64,000 nt of DNA, from assembly GCF_030063135.1 (NCBI RefSeq), contig NZ_JASISO010000005.1:1-64000 (forward strand). The letters are read 5' to 3'. The translations under genes and the position numbers were made by a program. The DNA is from Streptomyces sp. G-G2. GTDB lineage: Bacteria > Actinomycetota > Actinomycetes > Streptomycetales > Streptomycetaceae. The notes beneath the pieces are model-generated. The model made no database searches, had not been told where the DNA came from, and was given only the letters and a program-made list of their open reading frames with translations. Below, piece after piece: positions 17,320-25,351 of this stretch. The number at the start of each line of letters is the position of its first letter. Within the stretch, counting starts at the first letter, position 1.

Positions 17320-17758
17320 GGTGGGGAGCCGTCACCTTTCCACCTCTGCGCGTCCACCCGCACCGACAGCGGCCGGGCGCGGGGTGCTTCGGGGCTCGGG
17401 GAGTTCGGGTGCTGCCCGACCGACAGCTGGTGACCCGCGCGATCCCGCTCGGTGCGCCGCGCCCGCAGGGCCGGATGCCGCCGCGCGGTACTTCGTACGC
17501 GCTGCCGAGCCCCACGCCCACCCGGACCGGCTGCGGCGTCGCCCCGAACCGGCCAAAGAAGGGTCGGGAGCCGCGGCGCTGAATTGCGTGACGCGGCTGT
17601 CGTGAGGCCATGGATAGCAAGGCGTGGCCGCGGGTCAAGCGGCTGAATCCAAGGGGTGCATCAGATGGCGTGAAGCGGCCTCACCCTCTGTGAACATGCG
17701 GTTTCGATTGATAGAGAGGGGCGGCGACCGACTATCGGACTCCAGAAGGGTGCAGACG

Positions 17759-19069
17759 ATGTCCTCGTCGACCACGCGCGCCACCTCCGTCCCTCGCGCT
17801 GTCACGCCCGTCCGCGCGCCCGTCTGGGACGTCCGGGCCCTGCTGTCCGAGGAGTGGGACGCCTTCTACGCCGCCGTCCTCGACGCGTTCCACGAGACCG
17901 AGCCCGCTCAGGCGACGGCCCTGTGGAGGCGTCTGGGTGAGCCCGAGCGCTGCGTGGTCGTGCGCGACGGTGCCCACCTCGTCGGCACGGCGGGGATCTT
18001 CTCGTTCCGGATGACCGTCCCCGGTGGGCAGTTGGTCCCGGCCGCGGGCGTGACGATGGTCGGCGTACGCCCCACGCACCGCCGCCGCGGCATGCTCGCC
18101 GACCTGATGCGCCACCAGCTGGAGTCCCTCCAGCGCCAGGGTGAACCCCTCGCCGTGCTGACCGCCTCCGAGGCGCCCGTCTACGAACGCTTCGGCTACG
18201 GCGTCGCGGCCCGCCGGCTCTCCCTCGACGTACAGTCCCGCCGGCTCTCCCTGCGCGTGCCCGCCGCCGACGAGGTGACGCTGACCCTCGAAGACCCGTA
18301 CGCGGCACTGGATCTCACCGAGGAGCTGTACGCCCGCCAGGTCCCGGCCCGCCCCGGCATGCTGGCCCGCGCCCCCGGCTGGGAGCACCTGCCGCTGCTG
18401 GACCCGCCCGCGACTCGCGCGGGCGCCCGCCCCCTGGAGTGCGTCGTCGCGCGGATCGACGGCAGGGCCGCCGGCTACGCCCGCTACACGGTGACGGTCG
18501 AGTGGTCCGCCCTGAACACCGCCCAGGGCACCGTCCGCGTCCGCGACATCGAAGCCACCGACCCGCGCGCCTACGCGGCCCTGTGGCGTTTCCTGCTCGA
18601 CACCGACCTCACCTCGCGGCTGCTGGCCCCCAACCGCCCCGTGGACGAAGCCCTGCTGCACCTGGTCTCGGACGTACGCCGCTGCGCGCCCACCGTGCTG
18701 GACAGCCTCTACGTCCGCGTCGTCGACGCGCCGGTCGCGCTGACCGCCCGTTCCTACGCCGCCCCGCTCGACGTGGTCCTCGACCTCGACGACCGCCAGG
18801 CCCCCTGGAACCGGGGCCGCTGGCGGCTGAGCGGCGGGGCCGCCGGAGCCGTGTGCGCCCGTACGTACGACACCCCGGACCTCTCGCTGGACGCCGCCGC
18901 CCTCGGTTCCGCCTACCTGGGCGGCACCACCCTGACCGAACTGGCCGCGGCGGGGCGGGTCCGCGAGCACACCCCGGGCGCCCTCGCGAGGGCCACCACG
19001 GCCTTCGCCTCCCCCGCGGCCCCGTGGCTCCCGCACAGCTTCTGCCGCTCCCTGCTGTCCCGTCTGTGA
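17759..19069 (+). CDS. eis: Eis-type GNAT N-acetyltransferase
   Basis: 436 residues from the ATG that has AGAAGGG about 8 nt upstream. The N-terminal GNAT domain shows AAGVTMVGVRPTHRRRGMLADLM, the acetyl-CoA loop, and the family signature EAPVYERFGYGVA (Tyr used as acid). A second GNAT-like segment and a C-terminal sterol-carrier-like domain ending SFCRSLLSRL follow, as in mycobacterial Eis; the length matches the family. Eis proteins acetylate amines of aminoglycosides, other antibiotics or proteins. The family is clear; whether it gives resistance here is inference. It stands alone. Confidence 0.85.
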   Translation: MSSSTTRATSVPRAVTPVRAPVWDVRALLSEEWDAFYAAVLDAFHETEPAQATALWRRLGEPERCVVVRDGAHLVGTAGIFSFRMTVPGGQLVPAAGVTMVGVRPTHRRRGMLADLMRHQLESLQRQGEPLAVLTASEAPVYERFGYGVAARRLSLDVQSRRLSLRVPAADEVTLTLEDPYAALDLTEELYARQVPARPGMLARAPGWEHLPLLDPPATRAGARPLECVVARIDGRAAGYARYTVTVEWSALNTAQGTVRVRDIEATDPRAYAALWRFLLDTDLTSRLLAPNRPVDEALLHLVSDVRRCAPTVLDSLYVRVVDAPVALTARSYAAPLDVVLDLDDRQAPWNRGRWRLSGGAAGAVCARTYDTPDLSLDAAALGSAYLGGTTLTELAAAGRVREHTPGALARATTAFASPAAPWLPHSFCRSLLSRL

Positions 19070-19287
19070 GCCACGGCGGGCCGCAGGGGCGGCGGGAGGC
19101 GCGAGGCCGTCCGGACGGCCGACGCGTCGATGCCCGTCCGCCGCGCGGCGGACGGCCAGCCCGGTGGCCAGTTCGGTGGCCACCTTCGGCCCGCTCGGAC
19201 GCGGGCCGGCCTCGGTCCGGCGCCTGCGGGGACCGCGAGTGAGGGCATCGGGCGCAGGTAGCCGGTGAGGGAGCCCCGCGCGGCCCG

Positions 19288-19956
19288 TCAGCCGTCGGCC
19301 GTTCCGTTCCCGTCAGCCCCGTCAGCCCCGTCAGCCCCGTCCGGTTCGAGCCCGTCGAGATGCGCCCGGAGCGCCGCGACGCAGTCAGCCGCGCTCACCA
19401 GCTCCGGATGCAGCACCGCGTTGAAACCCAGCCCGTCCAGCAGGGCCCACAACCGCACGGTCTCGGTCTCCAGGTCGATGCCCGCCCGCAGGGCCCCGGA
19501 CCGGGCCAGCCCGGCGAGGACCCGCCCGATGAGCGCCCTGGTGCCGACGGCGGCGTCCCGGGCGGGTCCGGCCAGCGCCGGGTTCGTCCTGGCGGCCGTC
19601 GCGAACTCGACGAACACGGTGACCTCGGCGCGGCGCACGTCATCGAGGGGCAGCAGCTCCTCCAGCAGGCCCGCCACCACCTCCCGCCGCTCCGGGCGAG
19701 GACGCGCCCCAAGGTTGGCGGCGGCGTCGACGTGCCGGAGCAGCCGCCCGCTGACCCGGTCCACCATCGACCGCATCGCGAACAGCATCAGCTCCTGGTG
19801 AGTGGCGAAGTAGTGCCGCACCGACCCGATGTTCAGGCCCGCCTCGTCGGCGACATTGCGCAGGGAGGCCTGTTGCAGCCCGTCCCTGATCGCGACCCGG
19901 AAGAGGGCGTCGACCACCTCCAGGCGGCGGGCGGCGGGATCTACGACCTTGGGCAT
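19288..19956 (-). CDS. TetR family transcriptional regulator
   Basis: 222 residues from the ATG encoding MPKVVDPAARRLEVVDALFRV. The HTH region is ASLRNVADEAGLNIGSVRHYFATHQELMLFAM, a common actinobacterial variant. The C-terminal domain is helical. It is divergent from two tiny membrane protein genes, and the 80-bp spacer holds two nearly identical palindromic boxes, so it very likely represses itself and that operon. A short GAD repeat (GADGADGADGN) ends the protein. Confidence 0.87.
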   Translation of the reverse strand: MPKVVDPAARRLEVVDALFRVAIRDGLQQASLRNVADEAGLNIGSVRHYFATHQELMLFAMRSMVDRVSGRLLRHVDAAANLGARPRPERREVVAGLLEELLPLDDVRRAEVTVFVEFATAARTNPALAGPARDAAVGTRALIGRVLAGLARSGALRAGIDLETETVRLWALLDGLGFNAVLHPELVSAADCVAALRAHLDGLEPDGADGADGADGNGTADG

Positions 19957-19965
19957 GTCTCTTTC

Positions 19966-20008
19966 TATCACGACCGTGATACGTTGGTTTTGTATCACGG
20001 TCGTGATA
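19966..20008. promoter_or_regulatory. Double TetR operator
   Basis: TATCACGACCGTGATAC (19966-19982) and its exact reverse complement (19992-20008) are separated by 9 bp. Each 17-mer is itself a palindrome (TATCACG-AC-CGTGATA). The start-to-start distance of 26 bp would place two dimers on related DNA faces. The sites cover the promoters of both divergent genes. Confidence 0.8.
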
Positions 20009-20036
20009 TTTCCCGAAGGAACATTTGGGAGGAACC

Positions 20037-20309
20037 ATGGAAACGGTCCTCAACCTGCTGCTCATCAGGTTCGCCGTGGTCGTCGGCGGTCTGGTCGTGC
20101 TGGCCCTGGTCGTCTTCGCGATCGCGCTGGCCCTCAAGCGCCGGGGCAAGGGCGAGCTGGACGCCGTACGCCGCCGCGCGACCCCCCTCGCACGCGAGGC
20201 CGGGCGGCTCCTCACCCGGCGGGCCCTCTCCCGTGGCCGCCAGGGCCTCGGCGGGCGCGGAGGCGAACGTGGACGGGAGCGCGGGCGCGGGCGGGGCGCC
20301 CGGTGGTGA
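20037..20309 (+). CDS. Small membrane protein in a TetR-controlled operon
   Basis: 90 residues from an ATG with GGGAGG 5 nt upstream. One transmembrane helix at residues ~8-32 (LLIRFAVVVGGLVVLALVVFAIAL) is followed by a very basic tail rich in Arg and Gly. It is the first gene under the double operator. Its stop overlaps the start of the next small gene (GTGA). No family recognised; a role in the membrane response governed by the TetR protein is inference. Confidence 0.65.
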   Translation: METVLNLLLIRFAVVVGGLVVLALVVFAIALALKRRGKGELDAVRRRATPLAREAGRLLTRRALSRGRQGLGGRGGERGRERGRGRGARW

Positions 20310-20467
20310 CCGCCGCGCAGGGCGAGGCGGGCGAACTGGCTCACCAGCTCGTCATCGACTACCTCGTCAAGGGCGCGATCCTGGCCGCGGCGCTGATGAT
20401 CCTGCTGGTGGGCATGGCGCTCATGTGGAAGAAGGCGGGGCGCAAAGGGCGCGGCCATGACCGTTGA
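20306..20467 (+). CDS. Very small membrane protein coupled to the preceding gene
   Basis: 53 residues from the GTG that overlaps the preceding stop codon. It has a short amphipathic N-terminus (EAGELAHQLVIDYLVKG), one transmembrane helix (AILAAALMILLVGMALMW) and a basic tail KKAGRKGRGHDR, so the C-terminus probably faces the cytoplasm. Coupling implies it is made together with the 90-residue protein, perhaps as a hetero-oligomer. Family not recognised. Confidence 0.55.
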   Translation: MTAAQGEAGELAHQLVIDYLVKGAILAAALMILLVGMALMWKKAGRKGRGHDR

Positions 20468-20571
20468 CGATGCGTCAGAAATGCCTGAAACGGCCCTGAC
20501 TGGGGGTCTTCCCGCCGTGCACTGGCCGGGTAGTGGGCCCCCCGTACGCCGGCGCAGACTCGGGATCAGGC

Positions 20572-20775
20572 TCAACGCGCGGGCAAGGCGAGGGGGCGTG
20601 AGGCGACCCAACGCGCGATGGACGCCCTGGTGGCCGCCGGAATCAGCCGGTACTCGGCCTCCGGAAACCCGCCCCCGGCCAGCCGGTTCACCGCGAACCC
20701 CGCGACCAGGACCCCCGCGAGTGCGACGGCGACGATCGCGATCACCCTCCCGGTGCGGCTGCGTCCGGGGGGCAC
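20572..20775 (-). CDS. Small membrane-anchored protein, possibly truncated
   Basis: 67 residues from a GTG with no strong ribosome binding site. RTGRVIAIVAVALAGVLVAG is a membrane anchor, followed by FPEAEYRLIPAATRAS. The anchor plus a short extracellular start resembles longer Streptomyces anchored proteins that continue after such a YRL segment, so this could be a 3'-truncated relic. That comparison is from memory and uncertain. Confidence 0.4.
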   Translation of the reverse strand: MPPGRSRTGRVIAIVAVALAGVLVAGFAVNRLAGGGFPEAEYRLIPAATRASIARWVASRPLALPAR

Positions 20776-20932
20776 GGCATTAGGGCATCACTCCCGCGGT
20801 CCGGACCTCGGGCGTCCCGTTCCGTCGCCGCGCAGCGCCGCGCCCCGGCCCCGTCCGTCTGAGAGGATCGACGACTGCGGGGAGTGGGGCCGAGGAAGTA
20901 ATCAGAGGTGCGGAGATGCGGAGTTGGGGAGC

Positions 20933-21139
20933 ATGACGGTTCTGTTGCTGGTCGGCGTCCTGGTGCTCGTCGTCGGCGGATGCGCGTGTGTGGTGTGGGC
21001 GGAGCGAGGCGGTCCCCGTTGGGCCCGCGTCGTGGCCACCGCGACGCTCGCCGCGGGCGAAGTGCTGCGGGTTACGCGGAAGAGCCGCCGTCGCGGGCTG
21101 CGCGGGAACAATGACGGTGGTGGCGGGGACGGAGGATAG
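20933..21139 (+). CDS. Small single-pass membrane protein
   Basis: 68 residues from an ATG with GGGGAG 2-3 nt upstream. The N-terminus is a membrane segment (TVLLLVGVLVLVVGGCACVVW), followed by a basic region with RVTRKSRRRGLRG and a Gly/Asp tail. It precedes the SRPBCC/ArsR operon, but the ArsR operators lie between them, so it is probably a separate unit. Function unknown. Confidence 0.5.
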   Translation: MTVLLLVGVLVLVVGGCACVVWAERGGPRWARVVATATLAAGEVLRVTRKSRRRGLRGNNDGGGGDGG

Positions 21140-21149
21140 GACCCTTTCG

Positions 21150-21200
21150 CGCAACCCCAAGGTTGCGTCTGTGGGCGCCATGTGCAACTCTGGGGTTGCA
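21150..21200. promoter_or_regulatory. Two ArsR-type operators
   Basis: CGCAACC-CCAA-GGTTGCG (21150-21167) and TGCAAC-TCTGGG-GTTGCA (21183-21200) share the GCAAC/GTTGC core. Their centres are about 33 bp apart, roughly three helical turns. They sit 30-80 bp upstream of the SRPBCC gene whose operon includes an ArsR repressor, so autoregulation is likely. Confidence 0.65.
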
Positions 21201-21229
21201 TTCAACCGTGGCGATGAAGGAGTCCTCAG

Positions 21230-21685
21230 ATGAGCGAGAACCGGATCGAGCGCGAAACCCTGATCGAAGCCTCCCTGGAGCGGGTGTGGTCGCTGGTGGC
21301 GCGACCCGGCTTCTGGGTGGCCGACGAGGAGGGCCTGACCGCCATCGGCACCGGCACGGCCGAGGAGGGTGAAGTGAGCCTGGTGAGGAACGCCGAGTAC
21401 GGCGAATTCCCGGTGCGGGTGGAGAAGGTCGAGCCGCCGACGTACCTGGCGTACCGCTGGGCCAGCGCGTTCCCCGGGCAGGAACTGCGCGAGGACAACA
21501 GCACCCTCGTGGAATTCACCCTCACCCAGGAGGGGGACGGGACGCGGCTGCGCGTCGTCGAGAGCGGATTCGCGGGGCTGGCCGGGTCCGAGGAGCTGCG
21601 CGGCCGCGCGCTGAAGGACAACACCGGCGGCTGGCCGCAGGTGCTGGAGGCGTTCAAGAAGCGCGTCGAACAGCCGTCGGCGTGA
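21230..21685 (+). CDS. SRPBCC (AHSA1-like) domain protein
   Basis: 151 residues from an ATG preceded by AAGGAG. The START/Bet v 1-like fold is seen in IERETLIEASLERVWSLVA, the central VRVEKVEPPTYLAYRWAS and LVEFTLTQEGDGTRLRVVESG, ending with a long C-terminal helix (GWPQVLEAFKKRVEQ). Cytoplasmic. It overlaps the ArsR gene by 4 nt (GTGA). In actinobacteria AHSA1-like proteins are very often paired with ArsR regulators; the ligand is unknown. Confidence 0.85.
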   Translation: MSENRIERETLIEASLERVWSLVARPGFWVADEEGLTAIGTGTAEEGEVSLVRNAEYGEFPVRVEKVEPPTYLAYRWASAFPGQELREDNSTLVEFTLTQEGDGTRLRVVESGFAGLAGSEELRGRALKDNTGGWPQVLEAFKKRVEQPSA

Positions 21686-22071
21686 CGGACGAACGACCCG
21701 CCGCCGGTCCCGTCGACGGCGGCGGTCACGGCGACGAGGTGGTGGACGGCGTCCTCGCCGCCCTGGCGGACCCCACGCGCCGCAAGCTGCTCGATCTGCT
21801 CGCCGTGCGGGGCGAGGTCAGCGCGACGACGCTCGCCGAAGGCCTGCCCGTATCGCGGCAAGCGGTGGTCAAGCACCTCGCCGTCCTGGACGCCGCCGGG
21901 CTGGTCTCCGGCAACCGGGTCGGACGCGAGGTGCGCTATGCGGTGCGCCCTGCGGCACTGGACGCGACGGCCCGGTGGATGGCCACGCTCGCCGCCGACT
22001 GGGACCGTCGACTGGCCACCGTCAAGCGCATCGCCGAGGCGGCGGAACGGACCGGCCCCGTAGGCCCTTGA
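21682..22071 (+). CDS. ArsR family repressor
   Basis: 129 residues. The winged helix is clear: VLAALADPTRRKLLDLLAVRG, VSATTLAEGLPVSRQAVVKHL and LDAAGLVSGNRVGREVRYAV. No metal-binding Cys pair is present, so it belongs to the non-metal ArsR subgroup that accompanies SRPBCC proteins. Its GTG overlaps the preceding stop, so it is translationally coupled. The two GCAAC/GTTGC palindromes upstream of the operon are its likely targets. Confidence 0.88.
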   Translation: MTDERPAAGPVDGGGHGDEVVDGVLAALADPTRRKLLDLLAVRGEVSATTLAEGLPVSRQAVVKHLAVLDAAGLVSGNRVGREVRYAVRPAALDATARWMATLAADWDRRLATVKRIAEAAERTGPVGP

Positions 22072-22217
22072 GCGGACGCGATCAGCGCCACCAGGCGCTG
22101 GGTCCAGCAGGCGCACTGTTCGGTGGCGACGTCCGCACCGCAGCCGGCGCAGACCTGGCCCACGGGCGGAATAGCCGCACGGCGAAGATCGTTCCACAGG
22201 TCGTACGGAGACCGACG
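22068..22217 (-). pseudogene. Possible remnant with CxxC...CxC zinc-ribbon motif
   Basis: An open stretch of about 50 codons without its own clear start reads SPYDLWNDLRRAAIPP, then CAGCGADVATEQCACW and TQRLVALIASAQ. The spacing CxxC-x8-CxC looks like a real zinc-binding module rather than random sequence. Its end meets the end of the ArsR gene. It may be the tail of a lost gene; I do not recognise the family. Confidence 0.25.
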
Positions 22218-22271
22218 TGATGCGACGTGACGCGGTGTGGCGTGACGCGATGACGCGAGGAGACCTACCGC

Positions 22272-23126
22272 ATGTGGAACGGCGACGCACTCGACCTCGA
22301 TGCCTATCTGGCCCACCTCGGCTACGAGGGTGACCGCACTCCTTCCCTGGCCACGCTGCGCGCCCTGCACCGCGCGCACGTCCTCTCCGTGCGCTGGGAG
22401 AACCTGGAGGCGGTGTTGCGCAAGTACCGTCCGCTCGACCTCCCGTCGGTCCAGGCCAAGCTGATCGGCAGCCCGCGCGGCGGTACCTGTTTCGAGCACA
22501 TCACGCTCTACGCGGCGGCTCTGGAGCGCCTCGGCTTCCGGTTCCTGACGGTCCAGGGCCGGGTCCAGATGGGTGCGACCAGTGTCCGGCCCGCGACGCA
22601 CGCCATGGTGATCGTCGAGCTGGAGGGCAAGCGATGGCTCAGCGACGTCGGGTTCGGGGCGAGCCCGCTGGAGCCCATCGAGCTGACCGACGCGACGGAT
22701 ACGACGGACGGCGTGTGGGCGTACCGGCTGCGGCGCGGGGAGATCACCCCGGGCGCCGACGGGTGGACGCTCTACCAGCCGACGCGCGAGGGCGACGGCC
22801 AGGTCGACACCACGGGCGACGGGTGGATGGCCCGGCACACCTTCACGCTCAACCCGCAGTACCCGGCCGACCTCCGGGTGTCGAACCACTTCGGTGCCAG
22901 CAGCCCGCACACGCCCTTCAGTACCCGTGTGTTCGTGCAGCGCGTACGACCGGACCGGCTGGACTACTTGGACAACCGTCTGCTCACCACGGTCCGCCCC
23001 GGTGTCCCCGGCCCGCCCGAGACGCGGGAGCTGGCGCCGGACGACGTACTCGCGGTACTGGCCGACACCTTCGGGATCGAGCTGTCGGCGGCGGACTCCG
23101 CGCTGCTCCTGACCACACTCGCCTGA
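22272..23126 (+). CDS. nat: Arylamine N-acetyltransferase
   Basis: 284 residues from an ATG with GAGGAG upstream. The catalytic triad is visible: Cys in SPRGGTCFEHITLYAAALE, His in RPATHAMVIVELEG and Asp in WLSDVGFGASPLEP. VRWENLEAVL fits the conserved NLD/E region near the N-terminus. These enzymes transfer acetyl groups from acetyl-CoA to aromatic amines and hydrazines, or act as amide synthases in ansamycin pathways. No polyketide genes are nearby, so a detoxifying role is more likely. Strings such as GACGTGATGCG and GACGTGACGCG repeat in the 60 bp before the gene. Confidence 0.9.
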   Translation: MWNGDALDLDAYLAHLGYEGDRTPSLATLRALHRAHVLSVRWENLEAVLRKYRPLDLPSVQAKLIGSPRGGTCFEHITLYAAALERLGFRFLTVQGRVQMGATSVRPATHAMVIVELEGKRWLSDVGFGASPLEPIELTDATDTTDGVWAYRLRRGEITPGADGWTLYQPTREGDGQVDTTGDGWMARHTFTLNPQYPADLRVSNHFGASSPHTPFSTRVFVQRVRPDRLDYLDNRLLTTVRPGVPGPPETRELAPDDVLAVLADTFGIELSAADSALLLTTLA

Positions 23127-23186
23127 ACCGCTCAGCGACGCGACGGCCGCCCCGGTGGCGTGGGCGAGGGCTGCCCCGTCAGACCC

Positions 23187-23237
23187 GCCGTAGCCGGCGT
23201 CGTGCGCCCGCCGGGGATCACGGGACAGCCCTTAGGG
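23187..23237. repeat. Dispersed ~50-bp repeat, copy 1
   Basis: Begins GCCGTAGCCGGCGTCGTGCG, continues CGCCCGCCGGGG and ends GGACAGCCCTTAGGG. A second copy with about 85% identity lies at 28830-28879. Both are intergenic, just after or before a coding region. Confidence 0.7.
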
Positions 23238-23244
23238 TCGGTCC

Positions 23245-23835
23245 ATGACATCCACGGGCCCGTACGATCCCGGCCGGCTCTCCCCACCCACCCCGAGCCC
23301 CGGCGTGCGGCGGCGCTCGTACGCCGACCCGGTCCAGGGGGTCGGAGTCGCGCTCCACGTGATCTCCCCGGACGCCGCCGCCGACCTGTACGCGGGCGGT
23401 GACGGTGGTTTCGCCTGGGCCGGGGACGGCCCCGACGAAGGCACCCGCATCGCCTCCGGGATGCTGGGCCTGGCCCGGGAGGTCGGGGAGTACCGGCCGG
23501 GCTGGGGCCCGTACGCGATCGTCCGGCTGCGTGACCGGCGCGCCATCGGCGGGATCGGCTTCCACGGACCGCCCGACCCCGACGGTCACGTGGAGATCGG
23601 CTACGACCTCGTCCCCTCGGCCCGCGGCCACGGCCACGCCACCGAGGCGCTGCGCGCCCTGGCCGCCTGGGCCTTCGCGCAGCCCGGGCTGACGGAGCTG
23701 CACGCCACGGTCGCCGAAGGGAACCTCCCTTCCCACGCGGTGCTCGCCCGGACCGGCTTCCGGCGGGTGGGCGCGGGGGAGGACGGCGTCCGCTACGTGC
23801 TGCGTGCCAGGCCCGTGGACGTCAGCGGCTCGTGA
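23245..23835 (+). CDS. GNAT family N-acetyltransferase (RimJ/RimL type)
   Basis: 196 residues. GNAT motifs: YAIVRLRDRRAIGGIGFHG (beta strands 2-3), HVEIGYDLVPSARGHGHATEAL (strand 4 and acetyl-CoA loop, RGHGHA in the Q/RxxGxG/A position) and LHATVAEGNLPSHAVLARTGF with FRRVG (C-terminal motif B). This is the RimJ/RimL-like branch, acetylating protein N-termini or small amines. Its end overlaps the convergent TOPRIM gene by 14 nt. Confidence 0.85.
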   Translation: MTSTGPYDPGRLSPPTPSPGVRRRSYADPVQGVGVALHVISPDAAADLYAGGDGGFAWAGDGPDEGTRIASGMLGLAREVGEYRPGWGPYAIVRLRDRRAIGGIGFHGPPDPDGHVEIGYDLVPSARGHGHATEALRALAAWAFAQPGLTELHATVAEGNLPSHAVLARTGFRRVGAGEDGVRYVLRARPVDVSGS

Positions 23836-24451
23836 GGCTCGTGAGGAGGTCGTCCAGCGGGGCCGGGACCTGTGCGGGGCCGAGGGCCTCGACGAGCAGG
23901 CGGCCGTAGCGGATCTTGCGGCCCTTCTTCGTGCCGAGAAAGCGCCGCAATTGCTGGTGCCGGGGCCGACCGTGCTGCGCGGGCTGGCGCAGGAAGGTCT
24001 CCCAGGCGCGGAGGTCGTCGCCCTCGGCCCGGACGGTCTCCTCGGCCCGCGTGGTGCCCAGCGCGCGGATGAGCTCGTCCTCCAGGTCCGCCACGCACAC
24101 GAAGAAGTCCTGTCGCGGCGCCCGGGCCCGTTCCAGCCCGCGGTCGTAGAAGCCCCGCTCGTTCGCGTCGCACAGCCCGGCCAGGCGCAGGCCGAGGCCG
24201 GGTGGCCCGAGGAGGCCCGCATAGCGGGCGATGCTCATGGCCCCGCCCATCGGTACGACGCACACGCCCTCGGCGGCGAGGTCCCGGCCGCGCTGTCCGG
24301 CCAGCGCCTCAACGGCCTCGACATCACTCGGCCCTTCCAGCAGCACCGCCGTCCGCACCCCCAGCCGCACGGCCAGCTCACCCGCCGGTTCGCCGGGACC
24401 GCCGGTCGCCCAGCTGCTGATCGCGTCCTGGAATGCCCGCATGTCCGCCAT
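23822..24451 (-). CDS. TOPRIM-domain protein (OLD-like, without ATPase domain)
   Basis: About 209 residues; the start is uncertain (ATG at 24451, ATG at 24442 or GTG at 24472). The TOPRIM core is visible: VLLEGPSDVEAVEAL (catalytic Glu strand), VVPMGGAMSIARYAGLLG, LCDANERGFYDRGL (acidic DxN/E) and a C-terminal part DFFVCVADLEDELIRALG. This matches the TOPRIM of OLD-family nucleases, but the ABC ATPase half found in OLD/GajA is absent, as in standalone TOPRIM nucleotidyltransferase/hydrolase proteins. A metal-dependent DNA-acting role is likely; a link to phage defence is speculation. Confidence 0.7.
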   Translation of the reverse strand: MADMRAFQDAISSWATGGPGEPAGELAVRLGVRTAVLLEGPSDVEAVEALAGQRGRDLAAEGVCVVPMGGAMSIARYAGLLGPPGLGLRLAGLCDANERGFYDRGLERARAPRQDFFVCVADLEDELIRALGTTRAEETVRAEGDDLRAWETFLRQPAQHGRPRHQQLRRFLGTKKGRKIRYGRLLVEALGPAQVPAPLDDLLTSLTSR

Positions 24452-24580
24452 GCGGCGAGTCTGCACCTTCACGGACGCGAGGGCACGGAAATATCCGACG
24501 GCGACGACTGTCCCGATGGTGACGTCGGTCCCGAGGGTCCCGGCGCGCCGGGCGCCCGGCCGGGCCGGAAGATGTCCCCG

Positions 24581-25318
24581 CTACCCCGGCTTCCGGGCCA
24601 TCACATACGCCTGCCGACCCTGCACCGGCTTCTCCTGCTCGGTCGGCTCGCGGACCATCCGGGCGTCGACGGGCAGCCCGGCCCGGTCCAGCAGCTCGGC
24701 GACGCGGTCGGGGGAGACCCAGTAGACATCGAGGGAGAGGTCGTGCCCGTACGCGTTCTCCAAGTGCCTGATCTTGTCACCGGCCTTGAAGCCCAGCAGC
24801 AGGTGGCCGCCCGGGGCCAGCACGCGGTGGAACTCCGCGAACACCACCGGCAGCAGCTCCGGCGGGGTGTGGACGGTCGAGTACCAGGCGAGGACGCCGC
24901 CGAGTACACCGTCCGCCAGGTCCAGGGCGGTCATCGATCCCTCGTCGAACCGCAGGTTTGGATGCGCGCGCCGGGCGACCGCCACGGTCTCCGGCGACAG
25001 GTCGATGCCGAACGCGCGCACCCCGAGGGCGTGCAGATGCGCCGTCACGTGACCGGGCCCGCAGCCGAGGTCGGCGACCGGGCCGGCCTCGGCGCCCCGT
25101 GTGAGTTCGGCGAACGCGCTGATCATCGCGCGGCCGTACAGGTCGGTCTCGAACGTGGGCGGCACGAGCTGGGCGTAGGAGGCGGCAACGGTGTCGTAGG
25201 CCGCCCGCGTGGCCCGCAGGTACGCCGGACAGGGCGGACCGGCCGGGTGGGCCGAGGACGCGGGCTGGGCCGAGGACGCCGTCAGGGCGGTGGGGGCCGG
25301 GTGGGCCGGTTCGGTCAT
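24581..25318 (-). CDS. SAM-dependent methyltransferase
   Basis: 245 residues with an Ala/Pro/Ser-rich first 30 residues. The class I Rossmann core is clear: VADLGCGPGHVTAHLHALG (motif I), FGIDLSPETVAVAR (motif II, acidic D), GSMTALDLADG, and LAPGGHLLLGFKAG (post-motif III). Such stand-alone enzymes methylate small molecules such as quinones or antibiotics. It is followed on the same strand 33 bp from the racemase gene's end and may be co-transcribed with it. The substrate is unknown. Confidence 0.85.
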   Translation of the reverse strand: MTEPAHPAPTALTASSAQPASSAHPAGPPCPAYLRATRAAYDTVAASYAQLVPPTFETDLYGRAMISAFAELTRGAEAGPVADLGCGPGHVTAHLHALGVRAFGIDLSPETVAVARRAHPNLRFDEGSMTALDLADGVLGGVLAWYSTVHTPPELLPVVFAEFHRVLAPGGHLLLGFKAGDKIRHLENAYGHDLSLDVYWVSPDRVAELLDRAGLPVDARMVREPTEQEKPVQGRQAYVMARKPG

Positions 25319-25351
25319 GGCAGACGACGGTAGCGCCGGGCGGCGCCTGTG

